This document shows, piece after piece, positions 1 to 9,845 of a stretch of 64,000 nt of DNA. The DNA is from Bacteroidota bacterium (GTDB lineage: Bacteria; Bacteroidota; Bacteroidia; Chitinophagales; BACL12): assembly GCA_016706255.1 (NCBI GenBank), contig JADJJZ010000029.1:558001-622000 (forward strand). The letters run 5' to 3'. Each line of letters opens with the position of its first letter. Positions within the stretch are counted from its first letter, which is position 1. The notes under the pieces are model-generated. The model had not been told where the DNA came from. It saw only the letters and a program-made list of their open reading frames with translations, and made no database searches. Position numbers and translations under genes: made by a program.

Positions 1-2
1 GT

Positions 3-323
3 TTTGATGGTTATTTGCTGATGGCAAGTATCGTATTATTTATCATCACCATTTTAAAACCCGAAATTGCCAATCTGCCGCCCCATCGCTGGCTGCTCAC
101 TACCATTGATAAAATTTATCAAACCCCTATAATTAAATATATCATTGGATTTTTTGCGTTTCTGTATATGCTCAACATTATTTTCAGAGGAATTAAAGCC
201 TCCGATGAAGTATTTTCCATTTTATTTAACCGCAAACGTAAAACACAACAAACACCGGAATCAGATACTTATTTCACTGATTATGAGGAAGTTCAGGACG
301 ACAATTCCCAACTTCCAAAATAA
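3..323 (+). CDS. Hypothetical membrane protein, 5' end outside the window
   Basis: The frame is open to the left edge, so the true start lies outside; the visible part is about 106 residues. It holds two hydrophobic stretches, one near the start (VLFIITIL) and one about 35 residues later (IIGFFAFLYMLNIIF), separated by a polar loop, then a charged tail rich in K/R, T, E and D. This fits the C-terminal part of a small multi-pass inner-membrane protein with a cytoplasmic tail. I do not recognise a family. It stops 38 bases before the OmpA/PD40 gene on the same strand, so the two may be co-transcribed. A shorter start at the TTG at 15 or ATG at 21 is possible but nothing favours it. Confidence 0.6.
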   Translation, partial: FDGYLLMASIVLFIITILKPEIANLPPHRWLLTTIDKIYQTPIIKYIIGFFAFLYMLNIIFRGIKASDEVFSILFNRKRKTQQTPESDTYFTDYEEVQDDNSQLPK

Positions 324-361
324 AGCATAACCGATTTCCGTTTAACTTTAAACTTGTATCG

Positions 362-2569
362 TTGCGAACTTTTCTTATCTGTTTATTTTCATTTACGGCA
401 ATCACCTTATCCGCTCAACAGGTACAATGGGCATCAGAAGTTGTCCGTTTTTCAACTGAATATACGCGTAAACAATTTGCTGCCCGACAGGTTTTGGGCA
501 AACCGGATAAACTGCCTGCATTTGGCGAAAGCGCCGTAGCATGGGCTCCTTCAACCCCCGATAACCCTGCAGGAGAATTTATCCATGTTCGTTTTGCGCA
601 ACCACAACAAATTCAACAAGTAGGCATTGGCGAAAGTAATTGCCCCGGCTCAGTAAAAGAAGTAATTCTGTATTCAACTACCGGAAAAAAATATACCGTT
701 TATGAAAATCTGACCATCAAACCTGAATTTACTACCGGTGGTCGCATTTTCCGTGTTTTTTTTCCATTAACAGATTATGAAGTTAGTGAGGTACGCGTTG
801 TATTAAATACAAAAGCAATTCCGGGTATGAATCAAATTGATTGCATCGGAATTTCAAATTCTGATGTGCCAATTAAAGCAACTGTAAATGAAGCGGTTTA
901 CGCAAACCCTATTGCCGACCCCGAAAATTTGGGGCCAAATGTAAATACAGATGCAGATGACATGTTTGCATTTATTTCTCCAGATGGTAAAACATTATAT
1001 TTTGCAAGAAAAAATTATTACGAAAATACAGGCGGTGCACTGCGCGATGATATTTATGTTTCTAAAAATGCAAATGGTGCGTGGACTAAAGCTGTTAATA
1101 TCGGCACACCTTTAAATAACGACCAGCATAATTATGTTTCATGGATTAGTTCTGATGGCAGTTCTTTATTGCTCGCTAATAATTATGAAAAAGTAAAACA
1201 GGATATTTCAATATCTAAACGCACTCCCGATGGATGGGCGTTTCCCAAAGCATTAAAAATTAATGATTTTTATAATGATAACGAATTTTCCTGTTATCAT
1301 ATGAATACAGAAGGCAATGTAATTCTGATGGCTATAGAGCGACCTGATTCGTATGGTGATATGGATATTTATGTCAGTTTTTTACAGGCTAATAAAGTAT
1401 GGACGGAGCCTAAAAATTTGGGCATGACCATTAATTCTGCCGCAACGGAAGGCAGTATTTTTATTGCTGCAGATAACAGAACGATTTATTTCGCCACAAA
1501 TGGCAAAAGCGGATATGGTGGTTATGATATGTTTATGAGCAAACGTCTGGATGATACCTGGCTCAATTGGAGTGAACCTGTAAATCTGGGTAACAAAATT
1601 AACAGTGAGGGTCACGATTATTATTATACCATTCCCGCAAGTGGCGATTACGCTTATTTTTCATCTACCAAAAATTCATATGGCAAAGCCGATTTATTTC
1701 GTATACCATTACCTGTTGAAATTCAACCTGAGGCTGTTACTTTATTAAAGGGAAAAGTTATAGATGCCAATACCAAAGAACCGATTAATGCGGATGTTCA
1801 ATTTGGCGGTTTAGTAAGCGAAGAACCCAAAGGCATTACCACTACAACAAACGGTAATTATCAGGTTATTATTCCGGAAGAAAATTATAATGTTACCATA
1901 AAAAAGGAAGGTTATTATCCGGTAACAACAACAATTGACGAAGACCTTGAATTTGATGAAATTGATTATAATGTAGAAGATCCGGTGGCCATTATTAAAC
2001 ATGATATTAAGACTGATATTAAAACAGAATTAAAACAAAACAAGTGGACAAAAACGGAATTAATTGAAGAATTAAATAAACGAATAGAAACAGAATTTGC
2101 CGATACTGCGGAAGTTTCAAAAGAAGAAATTGTAAAGGAAATTGCAGATGAAATTACTACTGCAAAAGACAGTGTTTATGCTGAAGTAACGGCAGATGTG
2201 GAATTAATTCCAATTCGTGCAGGAACCGTTATTCAATTGGATAATATTTTCTTCGAAGCAAATAAATCGGACCTGAAACCGGAAAGTTCTGCTTCATTGG
2301 ATGAACTGGCTGAATTTTTATTGAGCAATCCGAATATTTATGTAGAAATTGGCGGCCATACCAACGGTTTACCAAACGATGCCTTTTGTCAGAAATTATC
2401 GGACGAACGTGCTAAAAACGTAGTCGCATATCTTATGGCTAAAGGTGTACCTGCCACACACTTAACCTCCAGAGGTTACGGTAAAACCCAACCTATTGCC
2501 GACAATGCAACTGCAGCCGGCAGGAAAAAAAATCAGCGTGTAGAGCTTAAAATCATTAAAGTGGAATAA
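362..2569 (+). CDS. OmpA family protein with PD40 propeller and carboxypeptidase-like regulatory domain
   Basis: A 735-residue envelope protein. The N terminus is a signal peptide ending near residue 19 (SAQQ). Residues about 20-170 form a discoidin-like or unknown beta domain. Residues about 195-450 carry PD40/WD40-like propeller blades with the usual F.SPDGKTLYFA and IYFATNG patterns. A CarboxypepD_reg-like domain (LLKGKVIDANTKEPI) follows near 463-545, then a charged helical linker, then an OmpA C-terminal peptidoglycan-binding domain near 625-735 (IGGHTNG, LSDERAKNVVAYL, SRGYGKTQP, NQRVELKI). This architecture is common in Bacteroidota and anchors an outer-membrane or periplasmic propeller to the cell wall. 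The start chosen is a TTG, because it directly precedes the signal peptide and no ATG is available in frame. The ligand is unknown. Confidence 0.88.
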   Translation: MRTFLICLFSFTAITLSAQQVQWASEVVRFSTEYTRKQFAARQVLGKPDKLPAFGESAVAWAPSTPDNPAGEFIHVRFAQPQQIQQVGIGESNCPGSVKEVILYSTTGKKYTVYENLTIKPEFTTGGRIFRVFFPLTDYEVSEVRVVLNTKAIPGMNQIDCIGISNSDVPIKATVNEAVYANPIADPENLGPNVNTDADDMFAFISPDGKTLYFARKNYYENTGGALRDDIYVSKNANGAWTKAVNIGTPLNNDQHNYVSWISSDGSSLLLANNYEKVKQDISISKRTPDGWAFPKALKINDFYNDNEFSCYHMNTEGNVILMAIERPDSYGDMDIYVSFLQANKVWTEPKNLGMTINSAATEGSIFIAADNRTIYFATNGKSGYGGYDMFMSKRLDDTWLNWSEPVNLGNKINSEGHDYYYTIPASGDYAYFSSTKNSYGKADLFRIPLPVEIQPEAVTLLKGKVIDANTKEPINADVQFGGLVSEEPKGITTTTNGNYQVIIPEENYNVTIKKEGYYPVTTTIDEDLEFDEIDYNVEDPVAIIKHDIKTDIKTELKQNKWTKTELIEELNKRIETEFADTAEVSKEEIVKEIADEITTAKDSVYAEVTADVELIPIRAGTVIQLDNIFFEANKSDLKPESSASLDELAEFLLSNPNIYVEIGGHTNGLPNDAFCQKLSDERAKNVVAYLMAKGVPATHLTSRGYGKTQPIADNATAAGRKKNQRVELKIIKVE

Positions 2570-2610
2570 TCACAATTTCTTTTCCTTATTTTGCCAAATA
2601 ATTACATCAA

Positions 2611-4338
2611 ATGGCAACTATAATTTATTCGGTGGAGATGCCTTTTCCGGCAAATCATGTGTTCACGGTAAAAATGGAAGTGAAGGGAATTGCAGATGAA
2701 CAACTTGTTGTTGAATTACCCGTTTGGACACCCGGCTCCTATCTGGTGAGAGAATACGCAAAAAATATCAATGCATTTAAGGCAAGTGATATAGCAGGAA
2801 ATAGTTTACCTTTTCAAAAATCATCAAAAAATACATGGTTAATTTATAGCGGTGGTGCAGATGTAATTATTCAGTATGAAATTTATGCCTACGAAGAAAG
2901 TGTGCGCACCAATTGGTTAGATGCCACACATGCTTCGATAATTCCTGCAGCATTTTTTATGTGGGTTAATGGATATAGTGGTGGTGCAGAAATTCATATT
3001 ACGCCACATAGTTCTTTCAAAAAAATAGCTACTGCTTTGCCAAATGCAGACAATAATAACTGGCAATTATTTGCATCATCTAAAGATGAATTATACGATA
3101 GTCCAATTGAAATAGGCAATCACAGCAGCACCGATTTTTTAACTGAAGGGGTAATACATACCCTTGCCATTTATGGTGAAGGCAATCATGATGAAAAAAT
3201 TATTATTGCAGATTTAATTAAAATTATTCAGACTGAAGTTGCCATATTCGGACAACATCCCTGTAAGAAATATTTATTCATATTATTAAATTCAAATACA
3301 CAACGCGGAGGTCTTGAACATTTACATTCCACCAGTTTAATATTTAAAAGATTTGGTTACGCTGATCATAACAGCTACCTGGAATTTATCAGCTTATGTG
3401 CGCATGAATATTTTCATTTATGGAATGTGAAACGTTTGCGCCCTGCAGCTTTGGGGCCATTTAATTACGGAGAGGAAAATTACACTACCGGTCTTTGGGT
3501 AGCTGAAGGTTTTACCAGTTATTACGATGATTTAATTGTTTATCGCGCTGCTATTTATAAACAAGAAGAATATCTCGCCATCGTTGAAAAAAATATTAAC
3601 GAAGCGGAAAACGCACCCGGAAAAAATATTCAAAGTGTTGCCGAAGCCAGTTTTGACGCCTGGATAAAATATTATCGTCAAAATGAAAACAGCAACAATT
3701 CGCAGGTAAATTATTATGTGCGTGGTGGTGTTTTAGCGTTATTATTGGATATCATTATTATTTCAAATACCAATGGTGAAAATTGCCTCGACGATGTTAT
3801 GCGTGAAGCTTACAATACTTTTTATATGCAACAAAACAGAGGTTTTACGGAAGAAGAATTAAAAAGTATTATCGAAAAATACGCGAAAACCAATCTCGAT
3901 GATTTTTACCGCGACCATATATTCGGAACTACTCAAATTAATTATCAGCCGTATTTCGAAAAGTTAGGACTACAATTAATTGATAAAAATGCTGGGAGTT
4001 TAGATAAAGAATTCGGCTTAACAATTAATGATAAAAATATCATTACTTCCGTTCGCAAAAACAGCTCCGGTGAGCTTGCCGGATTAAATGTTAATGATGA
4101 AATAATTGCGATAAACGAATTTCGCTACACACCGGGCTTTATAAATATTATTACCAACAACAGTGTTGAATATGATACTTTTTGGTTTTTAGTTAACCAT
4201 AATGGTATCGTAAAAACATTCATACCATCATTAGCAATAACCGACAAGGTAAATTACAAACTGGAAGCGCTGCCAAATCCTACGCCGTCGCAACAATTGT
4301 GTTATAAAAAATGGTTACAGCAACATATTAACCCTTAA
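2611..4338 (+). CDS. M61 family metallopeptidase with PDZ domain
   Basis: A 575-residue member of the M61 (glycyl aminopeptidase-like) family, near the usual family length. The N-terminal half is the beta-rich M61 N domain (VELPVWTPGSYLVREY is typical). The catalytic zinc motif HEYFH lies at residues 265-269, followed by LWNVKRLRP, which is characteristic of M61, and a downstream glutamate in WVAEGFTSYY near 299 that should be the third zinc ligand. A PDZ-like domain (GLTINDKN...GELAGLNVNDEIIAIN) occupies about 465-540. No clear signal peptide is visible at the chosen ATG, so the protein may be cytoplasmic. It overlaps the convergent SDR gene by 11 bases at its 3' end. The physiological substrate cannot be told from sequence. 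Confidence 0.92.
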   Translation: MATIIYSVEMPFPANHVFTVKMEVKGIADEQLVVELPVWTPGSYLVREYAKNINAFKASDIAGNSLPFQKSSKNTWLIYSGGADVIIQYEIYAYEESVRTNWLDATHASIIPAAFFMWVNGYSGGAEIHITPHSSFKKIATALPNADNNNWQLFASSKDELYDSPIEIGNHSSTDFLTEGVIHTLAIYGEGNHDEKIIIADLIKIIQTEVAIFGQHPCKKYLFILLNSNTQRGGLEHLHSTSLIFKRFGYADHNSYLEFISLCAHEYFHLWNVKRLRPAALGPFNYGEENYTTGLWVAEGFTSYYDDLIVYRAAIYKQEEYLAIVEKNINEAENAPGKNIQSVAEASFDAWIKYYRQNENSNNSQVNYYVRGGVLALLLDIIIISNTNGENCLDDVMREAYNTFYMQQNRGFTEEELKSIIEKYAKTNLDDFYRDHIFGTTQINYQPYFEKLGLQLIDKNAGSLDKEFGLTINDKNIITSVRKNSSGELAGLNVNDEIIAINEFRYTPGFINIITNNSVEYDTFWFLVNHNGIVKTFIPSLAITDKVNYKLEALPNPTPSQQLCYKKWLQQHINP

Positions 4339-5083
4339 ATACGGTTCGTGAATCGCTTTGTGCCGTTGGTAAAATGGTAATTTCTTCCAGATTTACATGA
4401 GCTGGTCGGGTTGCTGCAAAAAATATCACATCAGCAATATCTTCTGGTTTCAAGGCTTCAAAACCTTCGTAAACTTTTGCTGCTTTTTCAGTGTCGCCTT
4501 TAAATCTGACGATGCTGAATTCCGTTTCCGCTAAGCCCGGAGAAACATTCGTCACTTTGATACCATATGGCAGTAAATCCATGCGCATGCCTTTGCTCAA
4601 TGCAGTAACCGCATGTTTGCTGGCACAATATAAATTCCCCTGAGGATAAACCTCCTGCCCTGCCACGCTTGAAACATTGATAATATGTCCGGCCTTGCGC
4701 GGTATCATCCCCTTCACTACTATCTTGCTTACATACATCAAACCTTTTAAATTCGTATCAATCATGGTTTCCCAATCCGCTAAATCACCATCCTGAAAGG
4801 CATCTCTTCCCGCCGCTAAACCTGCATTATTAATCAAAATATCAATTTGTTGCCATTTTTCAGGCAAAGCACTAAAAGCAGCTTCCACAGCCGCATTATC
4901 GCGCACATCAAAAGGAATGGTATACACTTTAATCGGATAATTAGATTCCAGCTCGGTTTTCAGCGCCTCGAGACGGTCCGCGCGACGGGCATTAATCAAC
5001 AAGTCGTATCCTGCAGCAGCAAATTGTTTTGCACAGGCTTTTCCAAATCCGGAACTGGCTCCGGTTATCATTACTATCGACAT
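4328..5083 (-). CDS. SDR family NAD(P)-dependent oxidoreductase
   Basis: A 251-residue classical short-chain dehydrogenase/reductase. The Rossmann glycine motif TGASSGFG lies at residues 7-14, the structural NNAG at 85-88, and the catalytic Ser near 138-139, Tyr152 and Lys156 in YCASK. All key residues are present and the length is normal. An Arg-rich segment after beta strand 2 (NARRADRLEAL) suggests NADP(H) preference. It resembles the YdfG type (3-hydroxy acid / serine dehydrogenase), but substrate is not predictable in SDRs. It is a cytoplasmic enzyme, transcribed alone, converging on the M61 peptidase with an 11-base overlap. Confidence 0.92.
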   Translation of the reverse strand: MSIVMITGASSGFGKACAKQFAAAGYDLLINARRADRLEALKTELESNYPIKVYTIPFDVRDNAAVEAAFSALPEKWQQIDILINNAGLAAGRDAFQDGDLADWETMIDTNLKGLMYVSKIVVKGMIPRKAGHIINVSSVAGQEVYPQGNLYCASKHAVTALSKGMRMDLLPYGIKVTNVSPGLAETEFSIVRFKGDTEKAAKVYEGFEALKPEDIADVIFFAATRPAHVNLEEITILPTAQSDSRTVFKG

Positions 5084-5259
5084 ATCTTCGTTTTACCGCA
5101 ATTTTAACTAAAAAGCGGGATATCCTGCGTTATTGCCCCGGTTTAACGCGCCAATTTTTTAAATTTGTGTGCTTGTATTTCGAAATCGGAAGTGCAAAAG
5201 AATCTTGTCTTCAAAATTCACACTTTCATCGGCAAAATTGCTGAAATCGTCCAAAGCAT

Positions 5260-5291
5260 TTTGACATAATACAATTATCTGCCTTACTTTG
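5260..5291 (+). promoter_or_regulatory. Candidate Bacteroidota-type promoter of the TonB-dependent receptor
   Basis: TTTG at 5260-5263, then 20 bases, then TTACTTTG at 5284-5291. This is close to the Bacteroidota sigma-ABfr consensus TTTG ... TAnnTTTG. It would give a leader of roughly 45 bases before the ATG at 5341. Seen by eye only. Confidence 0.45.
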
Positions 5292-5340
5292 CGTCAGTAA
5301 ATTGGAATAAACTGTTAATGGTCATCATCAATCAAAAAAA

Positions 5341-7518
5341 ATGAAACAAATTTTTACCCTTTTCTTTACGCTTAGCTTGCTTTCCAATGTTTTTGCGCAA
5401 ACAACCATCTCAGGGAGTATTCGCGACAATAAAAAAAATGCGCTGCCGGGAGCAAATATCTTTTTAAAAGATACTTATGATGGCACCACGAGCGATGTTG
5501 ATGGAAATTATACATTCACTACAACGGAAACCGGTAAACAAATTTTTACGGTGAGTTTTGTTGGTTACGAAAATTATGCGGACACGATTACCATTACCTC
5601 CGGTACGATGACCATTAATGTTGAGTTGAAAGAATTATTTAACGAATTAAATGCAGTTGTAATTACAGCCGGTGCATTTGAGGCAAGTGATGAAAGAAAA
5701 AACACCATTTTAAAACCGCTGGATATTGTTACCACAGCCGGAGCTGAAGGTGATATTTATGGTGCATTGGAAACCCTTCCGGGAGCAAGTAAAGTTGGTA
5801 ACGATGACGGTTTATATGTGCGCGGCGGTAGCGATTACGAAACAAAAACCATTATTGATGGGATGTCGGTTAATAACCCTTATTTTTCAACTGTTCCGGA
5901 TGTGCCGTCACGCGGGCGTTTCCAGCCATTTATGTTTAAGGGAACCGTGTTTAGCACCGGTGGTTATTCTGCCGAATACGGTCAGGCTTTATCCAGTGCG
6001 GTTATTCTGAATACGGAAGATATGCCTGAATTTAGTGCCTCCGGATTAAGTGTTGCCCCAATTTTTATCGGCGGATTTCATACTCAAAAATTTAAAAATG
6101 AAAAAACAGCTTTGGGTGGTGGAATTAATTATACTAACCTTGCTTTATTCGATAATGTTTATGAGCCGACAACTTTCGACTGGATCGAAAGTGTGGAATC
6201 TTTTGACGGAAGTTTATTTTTCCGACAAAAAACATCTAAAACAGGTATCATCAAATTATATGCACAAAAAGAAAGCAGCAATTTTGCATTAAGAGCAAAC
6301 GATATCGACAGTCTGCCATTAACCGATGATATTGAACTGGGTAATGATTATAATTATGTAAACGCATCTTATCGCGAATTATTGACAGACAAATGGGGCA
6401 TGCAGCTTGGTGTTAGTTATAGCAGTAATTCAGATAAAATTCTTGCAGATGGTTTCGACATCAGTCGTTTTGATGAAAATGCACAAACAAAACTTACATT
6501 TAATAATCAGATAACAGAAAAAATTAATATTCATTACGGCGCTGAATATCAGCATTTAATTTATAATCAAAATGCAGGTGATTTAGAATTTGATCTAACC
6601 GAAAATTATGCAGCAGCTTATGTTGAATCGGATATTTTTATCACCAACGACCTTGCAGGAAGAATTGGTTTGCGCGCAGAAAATTCTGAAATTTTGGGAG
6701 AAGTAAATCTTGCCCCACGCGTTTCACTGGCATATAAAACCGGTAAAAACGGTCAGGTTTCATTTGCTTACGGCGATTTTTACCAAACGCCACAACCAAC
6801 CTATTTATACAATATTTCAGCCTACCCCCTCACTTATGAAAAAGCAACACATTTTATTGGTAATTACCAATATGTTACCAACGACCGCACCTTCAGAATA
6901 GAAGGATATTATAAAAAATATGATGACCTTGTTACACAAGAAGCTACTGATATTCCATTTGTAAATAATTATGATAATGCAGGGTTTGGTTATGCAAGAG
7001 GAATAGATTTATTTTTCAGAGATAAAAAAAGTATTAAATATGCTGACTATTGGATTTCTTATTCGTTTTTAGATACGAAACGTAAATTTTTAGATTACCC
7101 TGAAGAAGTAACACCAACTTTTGCCGCACAACATATTTTAAGTTTGGTATATAAACATTATATCCCCGGTATCAATACACAAATCAGCGGAACCTATCGT
7201 TTTATTTCAGGTTGGCCGTATTACAATCCGAATAATCCACAGTTTTTGGGAGATGTTTCTCCACAGTTACACAATTTATCGCTGAGTGCAAGTTACCTGA
7301 CCAGCCTATGGGGTAATTTTACGGTGATATTTTTATCGTGGGATAATGCGCCGCAATTTGACCAGATTTATGGTTATCAATATTCGGCAGATGGCACGGT
7401 TCGTGTTGAAAATCAGGCACCTATAAAAAGTACCGTTTTCTTTGGCATATTTATTTCATTCCTATATGGAGATGATCGCCGTGTAAATGATATCGATATT
7501 GATAAATCAGCCGAATAA
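5341..7518 (+). CDS. TonB-dependent receptor with carboxypeptidase-like regulatory domain
   Basis: A 725-residue outer-membrane receptor. It has a signal peptide of about 20 residues (cleavage after FAQ), a CarboxypepD_reg-like domain at about 21-95 (ISGSIRDNKKNALPGANIFL...GTTSDVDGNYTF), a plug domain near 110-225 (including YVRGGSDYETKTIIDG), and a beta barrel with alternating aromatic strands to the end. The barrel is short for SusC proteins (usually about 1000 residues), so this is nearer to the siderophore/metal or general TonB receptor size. It ends in an acidic tail (DIDIDKSAE) and not in a terminal aromatic residue. No SusD-like lipoprotein lies beside it, so a polysaccharide utilization locus is not supported. 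Its substrate is unknown. Confidence 0.9.
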   Translation: MKQIFTLFFTLSLLSNVFAQTTISGSIRDNKKNALPGANIFLKDTYDGTTSDVDGNYTFTTTETGKQIFTVSFVGYENYADTITITSGTMTINVELKELFNELNAVVITAGAFEASDERKNTILKPLDIVTTAGAEGDIYGALETLPGASKVGNDDGLYVRGGSDYETKTIIDGMSVNNPYFSTVPDVPSRGRFQPFMFKGTVFSTGGYSAEYGQALSSAVILNTEDMPEFSASGLSVAPIFIGGFHTQKFKNEKTALGGGINYTNLALFDNVYEPTTFDWIESVESFDGSLFFRQKTSKTGIIKLYAQKESSNFALRANDIDSLPLTDDIELGNDYNYVNASYRELLTDKWGMQLGVSYSSNSDKILADGFDISRFDENAQTKLTFNNQITEKINIHYGAEYQHLIYNQNAGDLEFDLTENYAAAYVESDIFITNDLAGRIGLRAENSEILGEVNLAPRVSLAYKTGKNGQVSFAYGDFYQTPQPTYLYNISAYPLTYEKATHFIGNYQYVTNDRTFRIEGYYKKYDDLVTQEATDIPFVNNYDNAGFGYARGIDLFFRDKKSIKYADYWISYSFLDTKRKFLDYPEEVTPTFAAQHILSLVYKHYIPGINTQISGTYRFISGWPYYNPNNPQFLGDVSPQLHNLSLSASYLTSLWGNFTVIFLSWDNAPQFDQIYGYQYSADGTVRVENQAPIKSTVFFGIFISFLYGDDRRVNDIDIDKSAE

Positions 7519-7597
7519 ATTACGACAGTATTTGGCCTGAAATTTGAAATATGTCGTGCGCAATATTTAACCTGTTACAAACAAAAAAATCACAATT

Positions 7598-8269
7598 ATG
7601 AAAAATCTGTTTACAATTATTTGTTTCATGAGCATCACCGTTGCATCGCAGGCTCAGAGTGCGAAGTTTAACGATGCTATGACCAAAGCCTTAGCTGAAA
7701 TGGACACGCTCAAAACGGGCGACCAGTTTATGGCGATGTCGAATAAATTTGAAAGAATAGCCTTAGCTGAAAAAAATCAATGGTTGCCATATTATTATGC
7801 AGCCTTATCAAGAGTTACTGCTACCTACATATATAACGAACCCGCTAAAAATGATGTAATATTAGATGTTGCTGAAAAATATATTAATGTTGCCGATTCA
7901 TTAATGCCAAATAACTCAGAAATTTATGTTGTAAAAAGTATGATTTTAGGCGGAAGAATAATGGTTGACCCAATGACACGTGGTCAGATGTACGGTATGC
8001 AAAGTATGATGCATTTAAGCAAAGCAATGACACTTGATCCTGAAAATCCACGTTCTTATTATGTAATGGGTTTGAGTTTATTTTATACACCACCACAATT
8101 TGGAGGCGGACAAGATAAAGGTTGCGAGATGTTAAATACAGCAAAAGCTAAATATGCAACATTTAAACCTGCTTCTGACCTGCATCCTTCATGGGGAGAA
8201 AATCAGGTTGATGAAACACTGAAACAATGTACGCCACCTGCAACACCTGCCGGCAGTGGCAACAATTAA
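7598..8269 (+). CDS. Secreted hypothetical protein, helical TPR-like
   Basis: A 223-residue protein with a clear signal peptide (cleavage near residue 20, ASQAQ). The rest is helix-rich and resembles degenerate tetratricopeptide repeats (ALAEKNQWLPYYYAALSRV; AEKYINVADSLMPNNSEIYVVKSM; SKAMTLDPENPRSYYVMGLSLFY). It is 79 bases downstream of the TonB-dependent receptor and followed by a strong terminator, so the two probably form one transcription unit. TPR proteins beside receptors are common in Bacteroidota, but no specific function is shown here. Confidence 0.8.
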   Translation: MKNLFTIICFMSITVASQAQSAKFNDAMTKALAEMDTLKTGDQFMAMSNKFERIALAEKNQWLPYYYAALSRVTATYIYNEPAKNDVILDVAEKYINVADSLMPNNSEIYVVKSMILGGRIMVDPMTRGQMYGMQSMMHLSKAMTLDPENPRSYYVMGLSLFYTPPQFGGGQDKGCEMLNTAKAKYATFKPASDLHPSWGENQVDETLKQCTPPATPAGSGNN

Positions 8270-8287
8270 TTAAGATATACATGAATT

Positions 8288-8316
8288 AAAAAAACCGGAA
8301 TTATCCGGTTTTTTTT
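8288..8316 (+). terminator. Rho-independent terminator
   Basis: Stem AAACCGGA / TCCGGTTT with loop ATTA followed by a run of eight T. It lies 19 bases after the TPR-like gene and ends the receptor unit; the A-rich left flank also gives some function on the minus strand. Confidence 0.85.
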
Positions 8317-8390
8317 ATGTACCTAATTGCTAAAATATAATAGTGAAAAAAAACAGGCTGCCTTTTACAACAACCCGTTACAACCCAGTC

Positions 8391-9676
8391 TTATTTTTTT
8401 ATGAAAGAATAACTTGTGCCATCTAACGTTAAAAAATACATGCCACTTTCCAGTTGATGCACATCTACCTTCCCTCCTGCCGGTAAAGTACCCGAAGCAA
8501 CAATTTGTTTCGACGCATTCATGATGGTATACTTCCTTTCAACAATTGGATTATTAATTACCAGATAAGTTGTTGCCGGATTTGGATATAATGCTATTGA
8601 ATTATTTGAATTTTTTGCTTCAATACATATAATTTCCGATAAATAAGGTTCTTGTAAATCATCGGAACATTGAATGCGGTAATAATTAGTTATACTGGAT
8701 GGATTTTTATGTTCATACACATACATGCCGCTGCCTGAATCATAACCCTGCACACTGCCAATCAGGTTAAAATGCACGCCATCTGTACTGTGTAATACAT
8801 TAAAAATTTCAATAGGCGAATCACTAATTGCTTCCCATGATAACGTGTTTTGAGTTGGCTCGGCAATACCCGATAAAATAATATCGTCAATGGCTAAAAC
8901 AGGTAAATCAAAAATCTGATAGCTATACCATTTATTATCTGTTGTGTTAAATAACCACAGTAAATTATTAGCATAACTAAATTGATGACTAACGGCAGTA
9001 ACTGCAGCAGCCGGTAGTGCTGATTCACCTGCGTATGCACATGTAGCTCTGTTTAATAGAATTACTTTTTTTGCAGTATAATCCAAAATACCATATTCAT
9101 AACCAGTAACCCCGGTATAAATTACTGCGGTAGTGTTTATTGATCCAAATGTAACGCCGGTTATTGCTGTAGTGCTTATCAGTGCACCTGTTGTGCGATT
9201 ATATTTTGATATGCTGCTTGCATTATAAAAAACCACTTCATTATTAACAGGATCATAGGCACCTTCACATTGTGCGTTTGGACTTAGCGCCCCGGCAAAT
9301 ATTACATTGAATGCGCTAGTAGCATTATTAGCACCATCTAAAACAATTTGCGCCCAACCTATTGCAGAAAAACAATTGCGCTCCAACTGATTCGTGTTCG
9401 GATTCCACCAAATGCCTCTGGTATCCTGACCGGCAACATCCTGAAACAATAAAGTACCATCATGTTTAAAGGTTAACAAAGGGTAAGTCGAATTACCAAC
9501 TCTGGAAGTATAATACAATCCCGTAACCGGATTAAATGCTACTGAGCCGCAGCTGGAAACATCAAGCGGGAATGCCAGTATTAACGGATTGGTAATAGCT
9601 GTAGGGTAAGGAGTTAATTGCGCAAAAATGCTTTTTGTAAAAAGACAATAAGTAGTAATAATGTTAACTTTTTCAT
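8391..9676 (-). CDS. T9SS type A sorting domain protein, frameshifted in its signal peptide
   Basis: The main frame covers 8391-9518 and continues upstream without a stop to codons reading SIFAQLTPYP. A good start ATG (9676-9674) begins MKKLTLLLLIVFLQK in another frame. Adding one A to the A5 run (9632-9636 on this strand's complement) would join them as a perfect signal peptide ending LQKSIFAQ. The mature part is about 400 residues: an N-terminal beta domain that looks like a propeller (NPVTGLYY..., GAYDPVNNEVVFYN), a fibronectin-like segment near NTLSWEAISDSPIEIFNV, and a sorting domain with YPNPATTYLVI and LESGMYFLTL. As written, the protein would lose its export signal. Either a real inactivation or a homopolymer error in the sequence. 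Confidence 0.8.
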
Positions 9677-9789
9677 GCTGACTGAGGTTTGTTGGTTTTT
9701 TAAAAAGTTGAAATCGGACATCATTTCCGACGCAACAAAACTCAGTATATCAGCGGGTGCGGACAATCACCAATTCTGGTGATGGGTAC

Positions 9790-9821
9790 AAAAAAAAGAG
9801 GCCGCCCAAAAGGACGACCTC
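9790..9821 (-). terminator. Rho-independent terminator of the Omp28-like gene
   Basis: Read on the minus strand, a 10-base stem GAGGTCGTCC / GGGCGGCCTC with two G-T pairs and a TTTT loop is followed by eight T. It lies just downstream of the Omp28-like gene. Confidence 0.85.
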
Positions 9822-9845
9822 GATATTTACTTGTTGCTTGATTTT

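Noticed and set aside
5341..8269. SusC/SusD polysaccharide utilization locus
   Set aside because: The receptor has no SusD-like lipoprotein, glycoside hydrolase or sensor beside it, and its barrel is shorter than SusC.
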